Below, piece by piece: positions 41,087-41,711 of a stretch of 41,711 nucleotides of DNA (positions are counted from its first letter, which is position 1; every line of letters begins with the position of its first letter). Source of the stretch: JBBKXP01 sp038251315 (lineage in GTDB: Bacteria; Pseudomonadota; Alphaproteobacteria; Rhodobacterales; Rhodobacteraceae); assembly GCA_038251315.1 (NCBI GenBank), contig JBBSBK010000022.1:1-41711 (forward strand), written 5' to 3'. A program made the position numbers and the translations under genes. The notes beneath the pieces are model-generated. The model was given only the letters and a program-made list of their open reading frames with translations. It made no database searches and had not been told where the DNA came from.

Positions 41087-41711
41087 ATGCCCCAGAACAC
41101 CACCTATACCGCCCTGACGCCCGATGCCGCCGGGCACTATCCTTATACGCCCGCCGACGATGCCGTCTGGGGCACCCTGTTCAACCGGCAGATGGATTTC
41201 CTGCCCGGCCATGTGGCACCCGAATATCTTGACGGAGTCGCCAAACTGAACCTGACCGCCGCCAAGACCCCGCAGGTCATCGACATCGACGCCCGCCTCC
41301 ACGCCCTGACCGGGGCCGGTGCCGAAGGCGTCCCCGCACTGATCGCGCCGACCCGGTTTTTCACCCTGCTGTCGCAGCGCAAATTTCCCGTCGCCACCTT
41401 TTTGCGCCGGGCCGAACATATGGATTATATCGAGGAACCCGACCTGTTCCACGAGGTGTTCGGCCACTGCCCGATGCTGACCAACGCCGCCTATGCCGAT
41501 TTCATCGAAGGTTTCGGCAAGCGGGCACTGGCGATGGACAAAGCCGACCGCTGGTTCATGTTCCGCCTGTTCTGGTTCACCGTCGAATTCGGGATGATCC
41601 GCACCGCGCAGGGTCTGCGTGCCTATGGCGCCGGGATCGTGTCATCGCCAACCGAGGCGCAGCATGCGACAGGTGGCACCGCGCAGGTCCGCGATTTCGA
41701 TCTGCTCGACG
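41087..41711 (+). CDS. phhA: phenylalanine 4-hydroxylase (partial, runs off the window)
   Basis: The first 208 residues of the tetrahydrobiopterin-dependent iron enzyme that makes tyrosine from phenylalanine. The catalytic iron ligands are present: His122 and His127 in EPDLFHEVFGHCPML, and Glu167 in FWFTVEFGM. YPYTPADDAVWGTLFNRQ is typical near the N-terminus. The ATG at 41087 has AGAGG 7 nt upstream. The frame is open to the end of the window. It is divergent from hisS. Confidence 0.95.
   Translation, partial: MPQNTTYTALTPDAAGHYPYTPADDAVWGTLFNRQMDFLPGHVAPEYLDGVAKLNLTAAKTPQVIDIDARLHALTGAGAEGVPALIAPTRFFTLLSQRKFPVATFLRRAEHMDYIEEPDLFHEVFGHCPMLTNAAYADFIEGFGKRALAMDKADRWFMFRLFWFTVEFGMIRTAQGLRAYGAGIVSSPTEAQHATGGTAQVRDFDLLD

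Overview
The window reads as chromosomal DNA of a high-GC alphaproteobacterium, most likely in the Rhodobacterales (Roseobacter/Rhodobacteraceae type); I cannot name the genus. Signs for this are an F1-only ATP synthase operon (atpHAGDC without Fo genes), a short HisG with its HisZ partner, a CIRCE-controlled groESL, a coenzyme B12-type (class II) ribonucleotide reductase, and several small families typical of this group (DUF2125, DUF1489, DUF2161, H-type lectin, Hint-domain protein). I see no transposase, integrase, phage gene, CRISPR array, rRNA or convincing tRNA. Most of the window is core genome, with small accessory pockets at 28.2-33.9 kb and 36.7-37.6 kb.

Layout. 1-0.65 kb: start of groEL and complete groES on the minus strand with CIRCE and promoter. 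0.7-2.9 kb: a possible leader peptide, a small basic protein, a GumN/TraB-like protein, and a convergent DUF2161 protein. 2.96-7.83 kb: a plus-strand run of Mn-dependent pyrophosphatase, HAD-IIA phosphatase, MaoC hydratase, RibF, YcgN-like protein and threonine aldolase. 7.8-9.4 kb: DUF2125 protein, then divergent ChaC-like gamma-glutamylcyclotransferase. 9.5-12.8 kb: a MotA/ExbB-like protein overlapping in operon logic with a giant MotB/OmpA-like coiled-coil protein. 12.9-17.1 kb: minus-strand M23 peptidase, clpA and gloB. 17.2-18.0 kb: a methyltransferase. 18.2-23.2 kb: atpHAGDC ending in a clear terminator. 23.3-25.4 kb: H-type lectin, prs, and a DsbA-family isomerase. 25.4-28.1 kb: hisC-tyrA-extensin-like, overlapping genes. 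28.2-30.0 kb: glutaredoxin/MauE and DUF305 membrane proteins with an orphan AraC helix-turn-helix. 30.1-33.4 kb: rpsD, a small lipoprotein, a Hint-domain protein, and an LpxR-like lipid A deacylase. 33.9-36.7 kb: class II RNR and divergent DUF1489. 36.8-37.5 kb: an HdeA-like secreted protein and a 43-residue lysine-rich protein. 37.7-41.0 kb: hisS-hisZ-hisG, overlapping. 41.1 kb to the end: the start of phenylalanine 4-hydroxylase.

How the genes relate. Aromatic and histidine metabolism recur: hisC/tyrA, hisG/hisZ/hisS and phhA. Protein quality control is represented by GroESL and ClpA, the cell envelope by the M23 peptidase, the MotAB-like pair and LpxR, and energy by F1-ATPase. Candidate novelties are mostly small or regulatory: the tandem-repeat periplasmic rod of the MotAB-like pair, a roughly 300-bp low-GC patch inside hisS, structured leaders before rpsD and clpA, a palindrome-bearing promoter with a 10-codon leader ORF near 0.7 kb, and two poorly described small proteins near 37 kb. 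I did not find a convincing new multi-gene system.
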